A stretch of DNA of 64,000 bases from Paenibacillus sp. 32352 (GCF_002042965.1 NZ_MZNT01000001.1:868001-932000); one strand, 5' to 3'; counted from the stretch's first letter, positions 8,788 to 17,018 are shown. Numbers and translations: made by a program. Notes: generated from the sequence alone by a model not told the origin.

Positions 8788-8820
8788 TATAAATGAAGCA
8801 CATGATAAGGAGCGATTTCC

Positions 8821-9381
8821 ATGAAAACTTTAATTATCGTTGCACATCCCCATTTGCAGAGTTCCCGAATCAACCGGTTTTGGACAGAAACCATGAAGCA
8901 GCAAAAGGATACGACCGTTCACGAGCTGTATGACACGTATCCGGATCACAATATCGATGTCGCGCATGAACAGCAGCTCTTGGACAGCCATGACCGCATC
9001 ATTTTCCAATACCCGCTCTATTGGTACAGTACACCTCCTCTGCTCAAGCAATGGTTTGATGAAGTCTTGGCTTATGGCTGGGCTTTCGGTCCGGGAGGGG
9101 AGCACTTAAAGGGCAAAGAAATTGGCATAGCCATCTCCACAGCAGGCACTGCAGCCTCTTATCAGCCGGGCGGATACAATTTGTTCACCATACGGGATAT
9201 CGCCAAACCAATGGAGGCACTTGCCAATTATGTAAGCGCCCATTACCTTCCGCCGTTTGCATTACATAATGCACATCACTTGACGGATGAGCAGATCGCT
9301 TCCAGTGGGGCTGCTTATGTAAAGCACTTGGCATCTGTGCAGCATGTTCAATCGAGCGAACCCATCGTCATATTAAACTAA
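8821..9381 (+). CDS. NAD(P)H oxidoreductase, NQO1/KefF-like flavodoxin fold
   Basis: This 186-residue flavoprotein belongs to the flavodoxin-like NAD(P)H quinone oxidoreductase family (PF02525 type; YrkL/YwrO/KefF relatives). It would carry FMN or FAD and reduce quinones by two electrons in the cytoplasm. The N-terminus KTLIIVAHPHLQSSRIN is the flavin phosphate-binding loop. IIFQYPLYWYSTPPLLKQWFDEV (about residues 60-82) is the signature isoalloxazine-contact segment, and FGPGG follows. AAGGAG lies 8 nt before ATG 8821. The gene is followed after 24 bp by an SDR gene, giving a two-gene operon, and its promoter carries the AGAATGATCATTCT operator. Confidence 0.92.
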   Translation: MKTLIIVAHPHLQSSRINRFWTETMKQQKDTTVHELYDTYPDHNIDVAHEQQLLDSHDRIIFQYPLYWYSTPPLLKQWFDEVLAYGWAFGPGGEHLKGKEIGIAISTAGTAASYQPGGYNLFTIRDIAKPMEALANYVSAHYLPPFALHNAHHLTDEQIASSGAAYVKHLASVQHVQSSEPIVILN

Positions 9382-9405
9382 TCTAAAACTAGGAGGACAA
9401 TGTCC

Positions 9406-10116
9406 ATGACTAAGAAAATTGCATTGATCACAGGAGCAAGCAAAGGACTTGGATTTGAAATTGCCAGACAACTGGGCCAGCAAGGCATCACGGTATTAGT
9501 AACAGCAAGGACACAAGGCGCAGCTGATGAGGCTGCAGTTCAATTACAGGATGAGGGCATTCAAGCCGTCGGTCTTCAGCTTGAGGTGACGAACGCGGAA
9601 CATATCGCTGAAACGGTACGGTTTATCGAGAAGGAATATGGACGGCTGGATATTCTGGTGAACAATGCGGGAATTTGGGTGGAAAAGCCAGGCTACGAAG
9701 GGGATGCATTCCGAGATACGTTTGAAGTCAACACCTTCGCCCCTTACTTGATCACAGAGGCATTGCTGCCGCTGCTGCTAAAAAGCGATGCCGGACGGAT
9801 TGTCAACCAGAGCAGTGCACTCGGATCGATACAAATGCTGCTAACGAATGAACTGGCTCAGCGCATCGCCACTCCTGCCTACTCGGCCTCCAAGGCGGCT
9901 TTAAACATGCTTACAGCCTACTGGGCGCAAAAATACAAGTCGACCAAGCTGAAAATTAATTCTGTACACCCGGGCTTGGTAAAAACGCGAATAGGCGGCG
10001 ATAAGGCGGAGCTGTCCGTAGAGGAGGGAGCGAAGACTGCTGTTCGTTTAGCTGTATTGCCGGAAGACGGACCAACGGGCGGTTTCTACTACATGGAGGA
10101 AAAGCTTCCTTGGTAA
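9406..10116 (+). CDS. Short-chain dehydrogenase/reductase (SDR)
   Basis: This 236-residue classical SDR reduces or oxidises a carbonyl/alcohol substrate with NAD(P)(H) in the cytoplasm. The cofactor motif TGASKGLG lies near residue 9. NNAG follows at about residue 85, then the catalytic serine region (NQSSALGS), and YSASK places the catalytic Tyr at residue 159. The frame has two possible ATGs; I chose 9406 because AGGAGG (9391-9396) is 9 nt upstream, while ATG 9400 is only 3 nt away. The length (about 240) is typical of carbonyl-reductase-like members. It is co-transcribed with the flavoprotein at 8821 and ends in a strong terminator. Confidence 0.93.
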   Translation: MTKKIALITGASKGLGFEIARQLGQQGITVLVTARTQGAADEAAVQLQDEGIQAVGLQLEVTNAEHIAETVRFIEKEYGRLDILVNNAGIWVEKPGYEGDAFRDTFEVNTFAPYLITEALLPLLLKSDAGRIVNQSSALGSIQMLLTNELAQRIATPAYSASKAALNMLTAYWAQKYKSTKLKINSVHPGLVKTRIGGDKAELSVEEGAKTAVRLAVLPEDGPTGGFYYMEEKLPW

Positions 10117-10155
10117 AAATATTTTAGGATCTCGCCTGTTGACGATCCGCATTGC

Positions 10156-10193
10156 AAAGAACAGCCGATTTCAAAAGAAAGAGGCTGTTCTTT
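10156..10193 (+). terminator. Intrinsic terminator after the SDR gene
   Basis: AAAGAACAGCC (10156-10166) pairs perfectly with GGCTGTTCTTT (10183-10193). The stem ends the 8821-10116 operon. Confidence 0.75.
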
Positions 10194-10273
10194 AACATCC
10201 TTATACTCCGAATTTTGTTATAAACGGATGTCGATCCAATTTGAATGCGGTTAAGAGTTGAAGGGATATTCGT

Positions 10274-10567
10274 CTAACCCAAGCTTAACGCGGTTTGAGC
10301 ATTTTGAATATCCAATTGGATTTGCTGCTTCACCTGAGTAGGGTGATAGAATCCATTTTGAATCATATAATTGGATATTTGCTCATGCGCCATAATTGCA
10401 TGATCCAATTGTTTACGAAGAATTTGTCTTACTTCCGGAGTACTTGTCTCGGAAAGAGCAGCAGCATAAGACTTAATGCCGCTTTTTGCTGAAATCAGCA
10501 TGTCATTGGCTATTACTTGATCCGTCATTTGACCCATTCCAGCCATATTTTGGACAAGTGTATTCAT
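10274..10567 (-). CDS. CotF-family spore coat protein
   Basis: This 97-residue protein matches the CotF-type spore coat family: a four-helix pattern with MTDQVIANDMLISAKSGIKSYAAAL, a short helix of the type STPEVRQILRKQLDHAIMAHEQI, and an ending MIQNGFYHPTQVKQQIQLD. Such proteins are made in the mother cell and assemble onto the spore coat. I chose ATG at 10567 over a GTG at 10582 because the GTG lies inside the ribosome site. It is the second gene of a two-gene operon, 23 bp after the small gene at 10797. Its presence supports a spore-forming host. Confidence 0.88.
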   Translation of the reverse strand: MNTLVQNMAGMGQMTDQVIANDMLISAKSGIKSYAAALSETSTPEVRQILRKQLDHAIMAHEQISNYMIQNGFYHPTQVKQQIQLDIQNAQTALSLG

Positions 10568-10590
10568 TCCATTCTTCCTCACTTTCTGTT

Positions 10591-10797
10591 TTAAACTTTA
10601 GCCAGCACGTTTTGAAGCTCTTGGATATCCTGTTTAGATTGAGTGATATCCTGAACAATGATGCTCTTTAAGTTGGGATCCTGAACTAAATTTTGCATCG
10701 CAGCGGACTTAGTTAAACATACATTTTTAAAGGACAAGATTTCATGCAGCTCCAAAATCTCGTGTGTTCCCAAATTTCCTGCAATGGGGCTATTCAA
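10591..10797 (-). CDS. Small coat-associated protein, CotF-operon partner
   Basis: This 68-residue protein looks like the short partner often found before CotF-like genes, similar in pattern to small YraG-type proteins. It has no signal peptide. The text IAGNLGTHEILELHEILSFKNVCLTKS followed by SIIVQDITQSKQDIQELQNVL suggests two helices. I chose TTG at 10797 because GGAGG lies 8 nt upstream, while a GTG at 10806 overlaps the ribosome site. It is probably expressed late in sporulation with its neighbour. No promoter could be assigned with confidence. Confidence 0.65.
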   Translation of the reverse strand: MNSPIAGNLGTHEILELHEILSFKNVCLTKSAAMQNLVQDPNLKSIIVQDITQSKQDIQELQNVLAKV

Positions 10798-11034
10798 TGA
10801 CCTCACCTCCTTCTCCTTATATTGACTCTAATACTGTATACGTAGTACCTTGGAATTAATCTTCCAAAATAATCCAGAATCGTGAAGACTGAATTTAATA
10901 GAAAAATGGATGCTAGCTGCGAATATAATTGAAGGCATCACTGAATAGACGTTTGCTCCTAAATAGCTTCCGTACTTACCCTAAGCGTGGTTCTGTTGAA
11001 GCGATTGCTGTAATTTTTGAAATTTATCATGAAT
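10798..11034. other. Intergenic region, no convincing gene
   Basis: This gap holds the upstream region of the coat operon on the minus strand. A 35-codon open frame on the plus strand (10929-11036) lacks a ribosome site and was not accepted. Nothing else is recognisable. Confidence 0.5.
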
Positions 11035-11092
11035 AAGAAAGCCCCCAAGGCTCGTGCTTTTTTTCGATGGCACAAACCTCGGGGGCTTTCTT
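11035..11092 (-). terminator. Strong intrinsic terminator of the ECF sigma gene
   Basis: AAGAAAGCCCCC and GGGGGCTTTCTT form the outer stem of a long hairpin immediately downstream of the minus-strand sigma-factor gene. Confidence 0.75.
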
Positions 11093-11129
11093 GTTGTTTG
11101 AAGGATCAAATGCCGTGCACCGGGAACAG

Positions 11130-12008
11130 TTAGTCGCCAGCGCTCAGAACGGCAAGATCCATCTGACCGATTTGCTCCTTGTCGGAGATGATATGGAACC
11201 CGGTGATTTTGCCGTCTGCGATCGCCACCTTGATTACGAACAGCAGCTCGCCGCGCGGAGCAACTACAATGCCCACGGCTCCGTCGATGAGCATCGGATG
11301 AGCGGCCCGGGCTCCACCTGCGACCACCTGCCCCGAAACGGCCTGCACGCCGCGTATCACTCTTGCTGCGCTGTCCACACCCCGGTCGTCCTGCAGCACG
11401 ACGTTCGGGTCGAGCACCTTGAGCAGCGCTTCGAAATTGCCCGCGCGAGTCGCCGCGAGGAAGGCGTCGACAAGTTCCCGCTGATGCGCCAGATCGGGGC
11501 GTTGGTCCGTCCCCGTCCCCTGCACCCGTCGCCGCGCACGGCTGGCCAGCTGCCTTGCCGCCTCCTTGGAACGCCCGACGATCGGGGCGATCTCCTCGAA
11601 AGGCAGCGCGAACACATCATGCAGCACGAACGCGATCCGTTCGGCCGGATTCAAGCTGCCAAGCACGACGAGCATGGCGAGTCCGACGGAGTCGGCCAGC
11701 AGCGCCTCTTGCTCGGGATCGCTCCCGTCTCCGCGGCTTGAGCCGGGCTCGGACGCGTACGTCGCGAGAGGCTCCTCGCGCCTTGATTTGCGCGAGCGAA
11801 GCATGTCAAGGCATACCCGCGAAACGACGGTCGTCAGCCAGCCGCCAATATTCCCGATGCCGCTCGTGTCAGAGCGGCTGAGGCGGAACCAAGACTCCTG
11901 AACGGCGTCGTCCGCCTCACTAAGCGACCCCAGCATCCGGTAAGCTACTGCCTGAAGATGACTCCGGTGCGCCTCGAATTGCTCCGCCAACCATTCCTGT
12001 GTCTCCAT
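11130..12008 (-). CDS. ECF RNA polymerase sigma factor with SnoaL-like tail (SigJ/ECF41 type)
   Basis: This 292-residue protein is an extracytoplasmic-function sigma factor fused to a SnoaL-like domain, the SigJ/ECF41 architecture. Region 2 spans about residues 10-80 (YRMLGSLSEADDAVQESWFRL, then WLTTVVSRVCLDMLRSR). Region 4 spans about 110-160 (LNPAERIAFVLHDVFALPFEEIA, then SKEAARQLASRARRRV). The SnoaL domain covers about 170-290. In ECF41 proteins this tail modulates sigma activity in place of a separate anti-sigma factor. The gene has no neighbouring anti-sigma gene, which agrees. Its base composition is visibly richer in G and C than the neighbours, which may point to transfer. Nearby FMN-reductase and SnoaL genes could be targets, but this is inference. 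Confidence 0.92.
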   Translation of the reverse strand: METQEWLAEQFEAHRSHLQAVAYRMLGSLSEADDAVQESWFRLSRSDTSGIGNIGGWLTTVVSRVCLDMLRSRKSRREEPLATYASEPGSSRGDGSDPEQEALLADSVGLAMLVVLGSLNPAERIAFVLHDVFALPFEEIAPIVGRSKEAARQLASRARRRVQGTGTDQRPDLAHQRELVDAFLAATRAGNFEALLKVLDPNVVLQDDRGVDSAARVIRGVQAVSGQVVAGGARAAHPMLIDGAVGIVVAPRGELLFVIKVAIADGKITGFHIISDKEQIGQMDLAVLSAGD

Positions 12009-12451
12009 TCGATCTTCCCATTCCTCTCTATTTATTACTACATCAGAATGTTTAAGTTCATTGCAGCGGCTAATGTGGTAGGAGCCGCATTCTGATTGGC
12101 GATAAAAACTACCTTTGAACGCGGTCGAACATCCATACTAGGACGCCGATAAACGTTGATCTCATAATAATGACGTATAAGACCCGATGAATGTGACCAA
12201 AAGTCTTAACCAGCGGGCCGTTCTCCGGCCGCCAATTTTTTTTACTCGGATCGGTCACATCTTCGGAATGCGCTCCGTCAATGTAGTGAACAACGAAAAC
12301 GGCGGGCAGCGAGGGGGGACCGGCCGGCTCCCGAAGCGCTCCGATGATTCGTTTCCGATTCCATCTTCCGAATATTTCGCACGAAAGCGATAGCTGCGCC
12401 GGAGTGCCTGGATAACGATACAACGATACCATAGTGAAAGGTGATATGAAA
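12009..12451. other. Gene-poor spacer between sigma factor and FMN reductase
   Basis: This 443-bp gap shows only conflicting open frames on both strands (for example a minus-strand frame 12109-12430 and a plus-strand frame 12187-12393). None has a good ribosome site or a recognisable family. It may be decayed coding sequence. The right end carries the ribosome site of the 12452 gene. Confidence 0.5.
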
Positions 12452-13006
12452 ATGAAAATAACAATGATAGCAGGAAGTAACCGGGAAGGTGCGGCGAGCA
12501 CGATGCTTCTCCGATATATCGAACGCCAGTTGAAATCAAATGGTATTTCCGTTTCATTCATAGATCTATACGAGCTGCCCTTGCCCCTATTTTCGCCTCA
12601 ATCGGGGGAGCTTCATCCGAATGCCGGCATGGTAGTGGAGGAGGTCATCAGTGCAGACGGTTTGGTTCTGGCGACGCCGGAATATCATGGGTCCATCTCG
12701 GGGGCGCTCAAGAATGCTCTGGATTATCTTCAGCCCAGTCAGGTTGCAGGAAAGACGGTGCTTGCCGTCAGCTCCGCCGGCGGTCCGGTGGGAGTCGGCT
12801 CGCTGCTGCACTTGCAAAGCATTGTGCGCAATTTGCACTGCGTCAATAACCCGGAATGGATTTCCACAGGAGGCGGCTACCTCAGCTGCGATGCCGACAG
12901 TACCCCACTCGATGAAGACCTGAAGGCGAGGATCCAATCCGCAGTCACGTCGTTCGTGCGGCTGACCCGGGCGATTGCCCCTGGCATCACAGCGGCTCAA
13001 GGATAA
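12452..13006 (+). CDS. NADPH-dependent FMN reductase / azoreductase-like flavoprotein
   Basis: This 184-residue protein is an NADPH-dependent FMN reductase of the flavodoxin-like fold (PF03358 type). The flavin phosphate loop is AGSNREGAAS near the N-terminus. ADGLVLATPEYHGSISGALKNALDYL (about residues 67-92) is the family signature, and AVSSAGGPVGVG follows. It would reduce FMN, quinones or azo compounds with NADPH in the cytoplasm. I chose ATG 12452 because AGGTGA lies 7 nt upstream; two earlier in-frame starts (12434, 12446) overlap or crowd this ribosome site. A disturbed SnoaL-like gene follows after about 20 bp, so they are probably co-transcribed. Confidence 0.9.
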   Translation: MKITMIAGSNREGAASTMLLRYIERQLKSNGISVSFIDLYELPLPLFSPQSGELHPNAGMVVEEVISADGLVLATPEYHGSISGALKNALDYLQPSQVAGKTVLAVSSAGGPVGVGSLLHLQSIVRNLHCVNNPEWISTGGGYLSCDADSTPLDEDLKARIQSAVTSFVRLTRAIAPGITAAQG

Positions 13007-13027
13007 CCATATAAAGGAGATGAAAGA

Positions 13028-13162
13028 ATGATGCAAACGATCGAACAGAAAAATACGGAAACGGCTGTCGCGTTCATTGAGGTGCTGAACGTTGATATCG
13101 GTAGAACAGCAAAATATCGAGACGGTGACCGCGTTTATCAAGGATTTTTGGAACGAGAGTGA
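13028..13162 (+). pseudogene. Remnant N-terminus of a SnoaL-like gene
   Basis: ATG 13028/13031 has a strong ribosome site (AAGGAGATGAAAGA) but encodes only about 44 residues. Its first 16 or so (TIEQKNTETAVAFI) closely resemble the start of the downstream SnoaL frame (SVEQQNIETVTAFI), and the DNA is also similar. The two frames differ by one base and overlap. This looks like a truncated first copy of a tandem duplication, or a frameshift at the start of the gene. Confidence 0.5.
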
Positions 13163-13463
13163 TTTTGACTGTATAGATCGGTTTTTGTCAGAGGATTATC
13201 AGGAGCTTGCCTACGGGTCCCGGGAAGGGCTGAAGCAGTTTGCCGGCAAAATATTGGAGGCTTTCCCGGACAAACACTACACGGTGGAAGATATCGTAGC
13301 TCAAGGGGAGAAGGTTCTCGTGAGAATGACAGTGAGGGGTACGCATGAGGGGGTGTTTTTCGGAACGCCGCCTACTGGCCATTCGATCGACGTCACGTTG
13401 TACCGCCAATATCGGCTGGCAAAAGGCAAGATCACCGAGCACCGCGGCTGGATCGATAGGTGA
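13092..13463 (+). CDS. SnoaL-like ester cyclase family protein
   Basis: This 123-residue protein has the SnoaL/ester-cyclase cone fold pattern: an N-terminal helix (QQNIETVTAFIKDFWN), EDYQELAYGSREGLKQFAGKILEAFPDKHYTVEDIVAQGEKVLVRMTVRGTHEG in the middle and TLYRQYRLAKGKITEHRGWIDR at the end. Such proteins are small enzymes or binding proteins with diverse substrates. The only start in this frame is TTG 13092, which lacks a clear ribosome site. A well-formed ribosome site and ATG lie upstream in another frame (13028), so translation may depend on coupling, or the gene may be broken. A terminator follows. Confidence 0.7.
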   Translation: MISVEQQNIETVTAFIKDFWNESDFDCIDRFLSEDYQELAYGSREGLKQFAGKILEAFPDKHYTVEDIVAQGEKVLVRMTVRGTHEGVFFGTPPTGHSIDVTLYRQYRLAKGKITEHRGWIDR

Positions 13464-13504
13464 CCATATGGAGTCAAATTAAGGGCGCGTAGCCCGCGGT
13501 TAAG

Positions 13505-13543
13505 GCCAGGAATCCTCAAAGCAAGAGGGTCCTGGCTTTTTTT
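13505..13543 (+). terminator. Intrinsic terminator after the SnoaL gene
   Basis: GCCAGG...CCTC pairs with GAGG...CCTGGC, followed by seven T residues (13537-13543). Confidence 0.85.
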
Positions 13544-13663
13544 GCTGTTGCAACAAAATCTGATGGGTTCCCGTTATTTAGCTTACAGGGAATGATTGCA
13601 AAAAAGTTCCACTGCTAACGATAGAATTACTTATAAAGCTGCATCTCAAACGATTGGGGGGAT

Positions 13664-14104
13664 ATGATGAAAAAAATCTTTATTGCCGGTGTGCTGCTGT
13701 TTATCTTGCATATCGCAGTTGCTTGCAGTCAAAAAGAATTATCATATGAGCAGAAGCTAGATCCTCGTTTCCCTAAACCTGTACATCTTCATGTCAGCAA
13801 ACCCGATGGGCAGGGCTACATGATTTATAAGAAAATTGAAGATAATGAAACAGTCCAAACGATATTGGATATTTTCATACATGTGCCATGGGCAAATGAA
13901 AAAGTATCCATGCTGGGACAGCCTGATTATAAAATTACAACCGTCAATATAGACCCAACAGTTAGTTATGAACCAGTAACTTATGCCATTTGGCTCTCGC
14001 CAAAGAAAGACATACTAGAAGTGATTATTGAAGGACAGTCCAAATTTGGAAGAATTTCAGAAGAAGACACTGCAAAGTTACTTTCCATTTTGGGATCGCC
14101 CTGA
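13664..14104 (+). CDS. Small lipoprotein of unknown function
   Basis: This 146-residue protein has a signal peptide with a lipobox ending at Cys21 (IAVAC), so it should be anchored to the outer face of the membrane. The mature part begins SQKELSYEQKLDPRF and contains alternating strands and helices. It is similar in pattern to YhfM-type small lipoproteins, but this is only a resemblance. ATG 13664 follows GGGGGGAT. A terminator stands on each side (13505 and 14209), so it is a single-gene unit. I do not recognise a function. Confidence 0.75.
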   Translation: MMKKIFIAGVLLFILHIAVACSQKELSYEQKLDPRFPKPVHLHVSKPDGQGYMIYKKIEDNETVQTILDIFIHVPWANEKVSMLGQPDYKITTVNIDPTVSYEPVTYAIWLSPKKDILEVIIEGQSKFGRISEEDTAKLLSILGSP

Positions 14105-14208
14105 CGGAGGTTTTCGTTCGAATAAATCAACAACAATGAAATCGGTAAGAATGGATTCACTCGGATAATAGAAAAAGTCAAATCAGGTATTGAATAATTT
14201 ATTTCCCC

Positions 14209-14240
14209 AGTGCACCCATGAGTGCACTTTTTATTTTATT
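14209..14240 (+). terminator. Intrinsic terminator before the ytf-like operon
   Basis: AGTGCAC (14209-14215) pairs with GTGCACT (14222-14228), followed by a T-rich run. It ends the lipoprotein unit. Confidence 0.7.
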
Positions 14241-14284
14241 GGTGTATTCCTATTCAAAACAGTGACCACTGATTCCGTATGACT

Positions 14285-14307
14285 GAATAAAGCAAAAAAT
14301 GACTTTT
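14285..14307 (+). promoter_or_regulatory. 23-bp shared element, copy 1 (upstream of importer operon)
   Basis: The element starts GAATAAAGCAAA and ends ACTTTT. It matches the copy at 24120-24142 at 20 of 23 positions, and a TNTAAANAC motif follows 25 bp after the first AATAAAGCA in both. It lies about 75 bp upstream of the binding-protein start. It is a candidate operator of the YesN-type regulator encoded at 20920. Confidence 0.55.
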
Positions 14308-14379
14308 GCGTGTAAAGACGCTGTCCTTCATCCAATTTACAATAAATGTGTAATTACTTAATTGGAGGAGGAAGCGCAA

Positions 14380-15393
14380 ATGGCAGAAAGAAAAAATTTC
14401 ATGGGGGCACTTGTTGCAGCAGCTGTTTTAATATCGCTTGTAACCGGCTGTGGAGCAAAAACAACGGAGACGACGGCGACTCCCAAAGCGTCTGATGCTG
14501 CTAAGCCGGCGAGCGGCAAAGTCGTTGTAGGCTTTTCTCAGGTTGGTGCTGAGAGTGGCTGGCGGGGCGCGGAGACACAATCGATTCAAGATACGGCAAA
14601 GGCGGATCCGACGATTGAGTTGAAATTCTCCGACGCACAGCAGAAGCAGGAAAATCAAATTAAAGCGATCCGTTCCTTCATTGCGCAAAAAGTCGATGTG
14701 ATTGCGATGGCACCGGTGGTAGAAACGGGATGGGAGGCTGTGCTTAAAGAAGCGAAGGATGCCAAAATCCCTGTGATCTTGGTTGACCGCGGCATCGACA
14801 AGAAAAATGAAGACCTGTACACCACGTTCATTGGCTCCGATTTTATTCTCGAAGGCCAAAACGCCGCTAAGGCGATGGCAGAGCATATCGGGGATAAGGG
14901 GAATATCGTTGAGCTTGAAGGGACCGTCGGCGCAAGCGCCGCAATCGACCGTAAAAAAGGCTTTGACGATGAAATAAAGAAGCATCCGAACATCAAAATT
15001 GTGAAATCCCAAAGCGGTGATTTTACACGCGCACAAGGCAAGCAAGTCATGGAAGCGATTCTAAAATCGCCGGAAGGCAAAGATATCCAAGGCGTGTATG
15101 CCCATAACGACGACATGGCGTTGGGAGCTATTCAAGCGATTGAAGAAGCGGGCAAGAAACCCGGAGTAGACATTAAGCTGGTTTCCGTGGACGGCATCAA
15201 AGAAGCGTTTGAAGCCATTAAGGCAGGCAAGCTGAATACGGTTGTCGAGTGCAACCCGCTGCTAGGACCTCAATTATTCCAAGCAGCCAAAGACTTGAAG
15301 GCAGGCAAAGAAGTGCCAAAATGGATTAAATCGAATGAAGATGTATTCTCCGGTCAAAAGGCTATCGACGCTTTGCCAAACCGCAAATATTAA
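14380..15393 (+). CDS. Sugar ABC transporter binding protein, YtfQ-like
   Basis: This 337-residue lipoprotein is a pentose/hexose-type periplasmic-binding protein closely resembling Escherichia coli YtfQ, the galactofuranose-binding protein. Shared segments include VGFSQVGAESGWRGAE, QQKQENQIKAIRSFIAQKVDVI, APVVETGWEAVLKEAKDA, ELEGTVGASAAIDRKKGF and YAHNDDMALGAIQAIEEAG. The lipobox ends at Cys24 (LVTGC), so it is tethered outside the membrane. I chose ATG 14380 because GGAGGAGG (14364-14371) lies 8 nt upstream; a TTG at 14362 sits inside the ribosome site. It is the first gene of the importer operon. The ligand may be a furanose sugar, by homology only. Confidence 0.93.
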   Translation: MAERKNFMGALVAAAVLISLVTGCGAKTTETTATPKASDAAKPASGKVVVGFSQVGAESGWRGAETQSIQDTAKADPTIELKFSDAQQKQENQIKAIRSFIAQKVDVIAMAPVVETGWEAVLKEAKDAKIPVILVDRGIDKKNEDLYTTFIGSDFILEGQNAAKAMAEHIGDKGNIVELEGTVGASAAIDRKKGFDDEIKKHPNIKIVKSQSGDFTRAQGKQVMEAILKSPEGKDIQGVYAHNDDMALGAIQAIEEAGKKPGVDIKLVSVDGIKEAFEAIKAGKLNTVVECNPLLGPQLFQAAKDLKAGKEVPKWIKSNEDVFSGQKAIDALPNRKY

Positions 15394-15421
15394 GCCTAAC
15401 GCTTGCCAATATAGATAAAAG

Positions 15422-15460
15422 CGAAATCAAGAGTGAGCACCGCGCTCTTGATTTCGTTTC
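15422..15460 (+). terminator. Intercistronic hairpin (attenuator) after the binding-protein gene
   Basis: A perfect 12-bp stem, CGAAATCAAGAG (15422-15433) with CTCTTGATTTCG (15445-15456), is followed by a short T stretch. It probably raises binding-protein mRNA relative to the ATPase and permeases, a common arrangement for binding proteins. Confidence 0.65.
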
Positions 15461-15485
15461 ATAATTGACAAAGGAGTGGAGTTGG

Positions 15486-17018
15486 ATGCAGGAGCCGGTA
15501 TTACTAATGAAAGGGGTCAGTAAGCTATTCCCTGGTGTCAAAGCTTTAACGAATGTGGATTTTCAACTTAGAACGGGTGAGATCCATGCTTTGATGGGGC
15601 AGAATGGGGCAGGCAAATCCACCTTGATTAAAGTTTTGACGGGTGTATATGAAATGGACAGCGGAACGGTCTCTTTGAACGGCAGCAAGGTTCGGATTAA
15701 ATCGCCCAAAGATGCGCAGGCTTTGGGGATCAGTACCGTATATCAGGAAGTCAACCTGTGCCCTAATTTATCCGTAGCGGAAAATTTGTTCATAGGCCGG
15801 CTGCCGAGAAGACGCGGAGGAGCTATCGATTGGAAGGCATTGAACGCTAATGCGGAGGAGCTATTGGATAGGTTAAGCATTTACCTTGATGTTTCCAAAC
15901 CACTGTCCGAATATTCGATTGCGATTCAACAGATGGTTGCTATCGCGCGAGCCGTAGATATCTCATCCGGTCTGCTTATCTTGGATGAGCCTACCTCTAG
16001 TCTGGATCAGCAGGAAGTGCGGGAGCTGTTCCGGATTATGAGGCAGCTGAAGGACGAAGGAATGGCTATCGTGTTCGTGACTCATTTTATGGATCAAGTC
16101 TATGAAGTATCGGACCGGATAACAGTACTTCGCAACGGTGAGCTTGTCGGTGAGTATATGACGGAGGAGCTGCCAAGGATTGAGCTGATTTCCAAAATGA
16201 TTGGCCGGGAGTGGAGCGAGGAGGAACAGACTCGAACCGTTACTGGCAGAAGGAAAGTAGAGGACTGGGTTTCCGTTGCTCAACTGGGGCGACGGGGTTC
16301 GATGGAGCCGTTCAGCCTGGCTATTCGCAAAGGGGAAGTATTAGGTTTGGCCGGACTGCTTGGATCAGGTCGTACCGAAATTGCCAAGCTTATTTTTGGA
16401 ATTGATAAAGCGGACCAAGGGGTCATTACCATCGAGAACGAGAAGATTCGTACCATGTTTCCGAAGAAAGCGATTGAGCGCGGGCTGGCCTTCTGCCCTG
16501 AGGAGCGTAAGGTCGAAGGGATCATCGGCGAACTGACGGTTCGGGAAAATATTGTTCTTGCCCTGCAAGCCAAAAGAGGCTTTCTGAACTATTTATCGCT
16601 GCGCAAGCAGCAGGAGATGGCAGCCTATTATATGGATCTACTCAGTATCAAAGCTTCCGATATGGAGCAAAGGATCGATCAGTTAAGCGGCGGCAATCAG
16701 CAGAAAGCAATTTTGGCCCGATGGTTAGCGACGAATCCGAAGCTGCTTATCTTAGATGAGCCGACACGCGGGATTGACGTTGGCTCGAAGGCGGAAATCC
16801 GCAAGCTGATCCTATCCCTTGCTGCCGAAGGGATGGCCATCATTATGATTACATCTGAATGGGAAGAGATGGTGGGCTGCTGCGACAGGATTATTGTCTT
16901 ACGGGATCGTCATATTATCGGAGAGCTGGCGGATCATGAGATCAGCGAACAGCAGATCATGCAAATGATAGCGGAAGGAGGAGTCCGGGATGCGATTACT
17001 CAAGAGCCAGTATATTAA
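15486..17018 (+). CDS. Sugar ABC transporter ATP-binding protein, YtfR-like
   Basis: This 510-residue protein has two fused ABC domains, the arrangement of RbsA/XylG/YtfR sugar importers. It hydrolyses ATP at the inner membrane face to drive uptake. Domain 1 has Walker A GQNGAGKST (about residues 35-43), and LLILDEPTSSLD is Walker B. Domain 2 has the usual degenerate Walker A (GLLGSGRTEIA), a complete signature LSGGNQQKAILARWL, and LILDEPTRGIDVGSKAEI. Domain 1 lacks a canonical LSGGQ signature and reads LSEYSIAIQQ, as expected in this family. I chose ATG 15486, which follows AAGGAG by 10 nt. The gene overlaps the next by 29 bp, so the operon is translationally tight. Confidence 0.93.
   Translation: MQEPVLLMKGVSKLFPGVKALTNVDFQLRTGEIHALMGQNGAGKSTLIKVLTGVYEMDSGTVSLNGSKVRIKSPKDAQALGISTVYQEVNLCPNLSVAENLFIGRLPRRRGGAIDWKALNANAEELLDRLSIYLDVSKPLSEYSIAIQQMVAIARAVDISSGLLILDEPTSSLDQQEVRELFRIMRQLKDEGMAIVFVTHFMDQVYEVSDRITVLRNGELVGEYMTEELPRIELISKMIGREWSEEEQTRTVTGRRKVEDWVSVAQLGRRGSMEPFSLAIRKGEVLGLAGLLGSGRTEIAKLIFGIDKADQGVITIENEKIRTMFPKKAIERGLAFCPEERKVEGIIGELTVRENIVLALQAKRGFLNYLSLRKQQEMAAYYMDLLSIKASDMEQRIDQLSGGNQQKAILARWLATNPKLLILDEPTRGIDVGSKAEIRKLILSLAAEGMAIIMITSEWEEMVGCCDRIIVLRDRHIIGELADHEISEQQIMQMIAEGGVRDAITQEPVY

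Noticed and set aside
10929-11036. 35-codon frame (LLNSFRTYPKRGSVEAIAV)
   Set aside because: TTG start with no ribosome site, ending inside a terminator.
12109-12561. 150-codon frame on the minus strand
   Set aside because: It overlaps the start of the FMN-reductase gene, has no ribosome site and no recognisable family.
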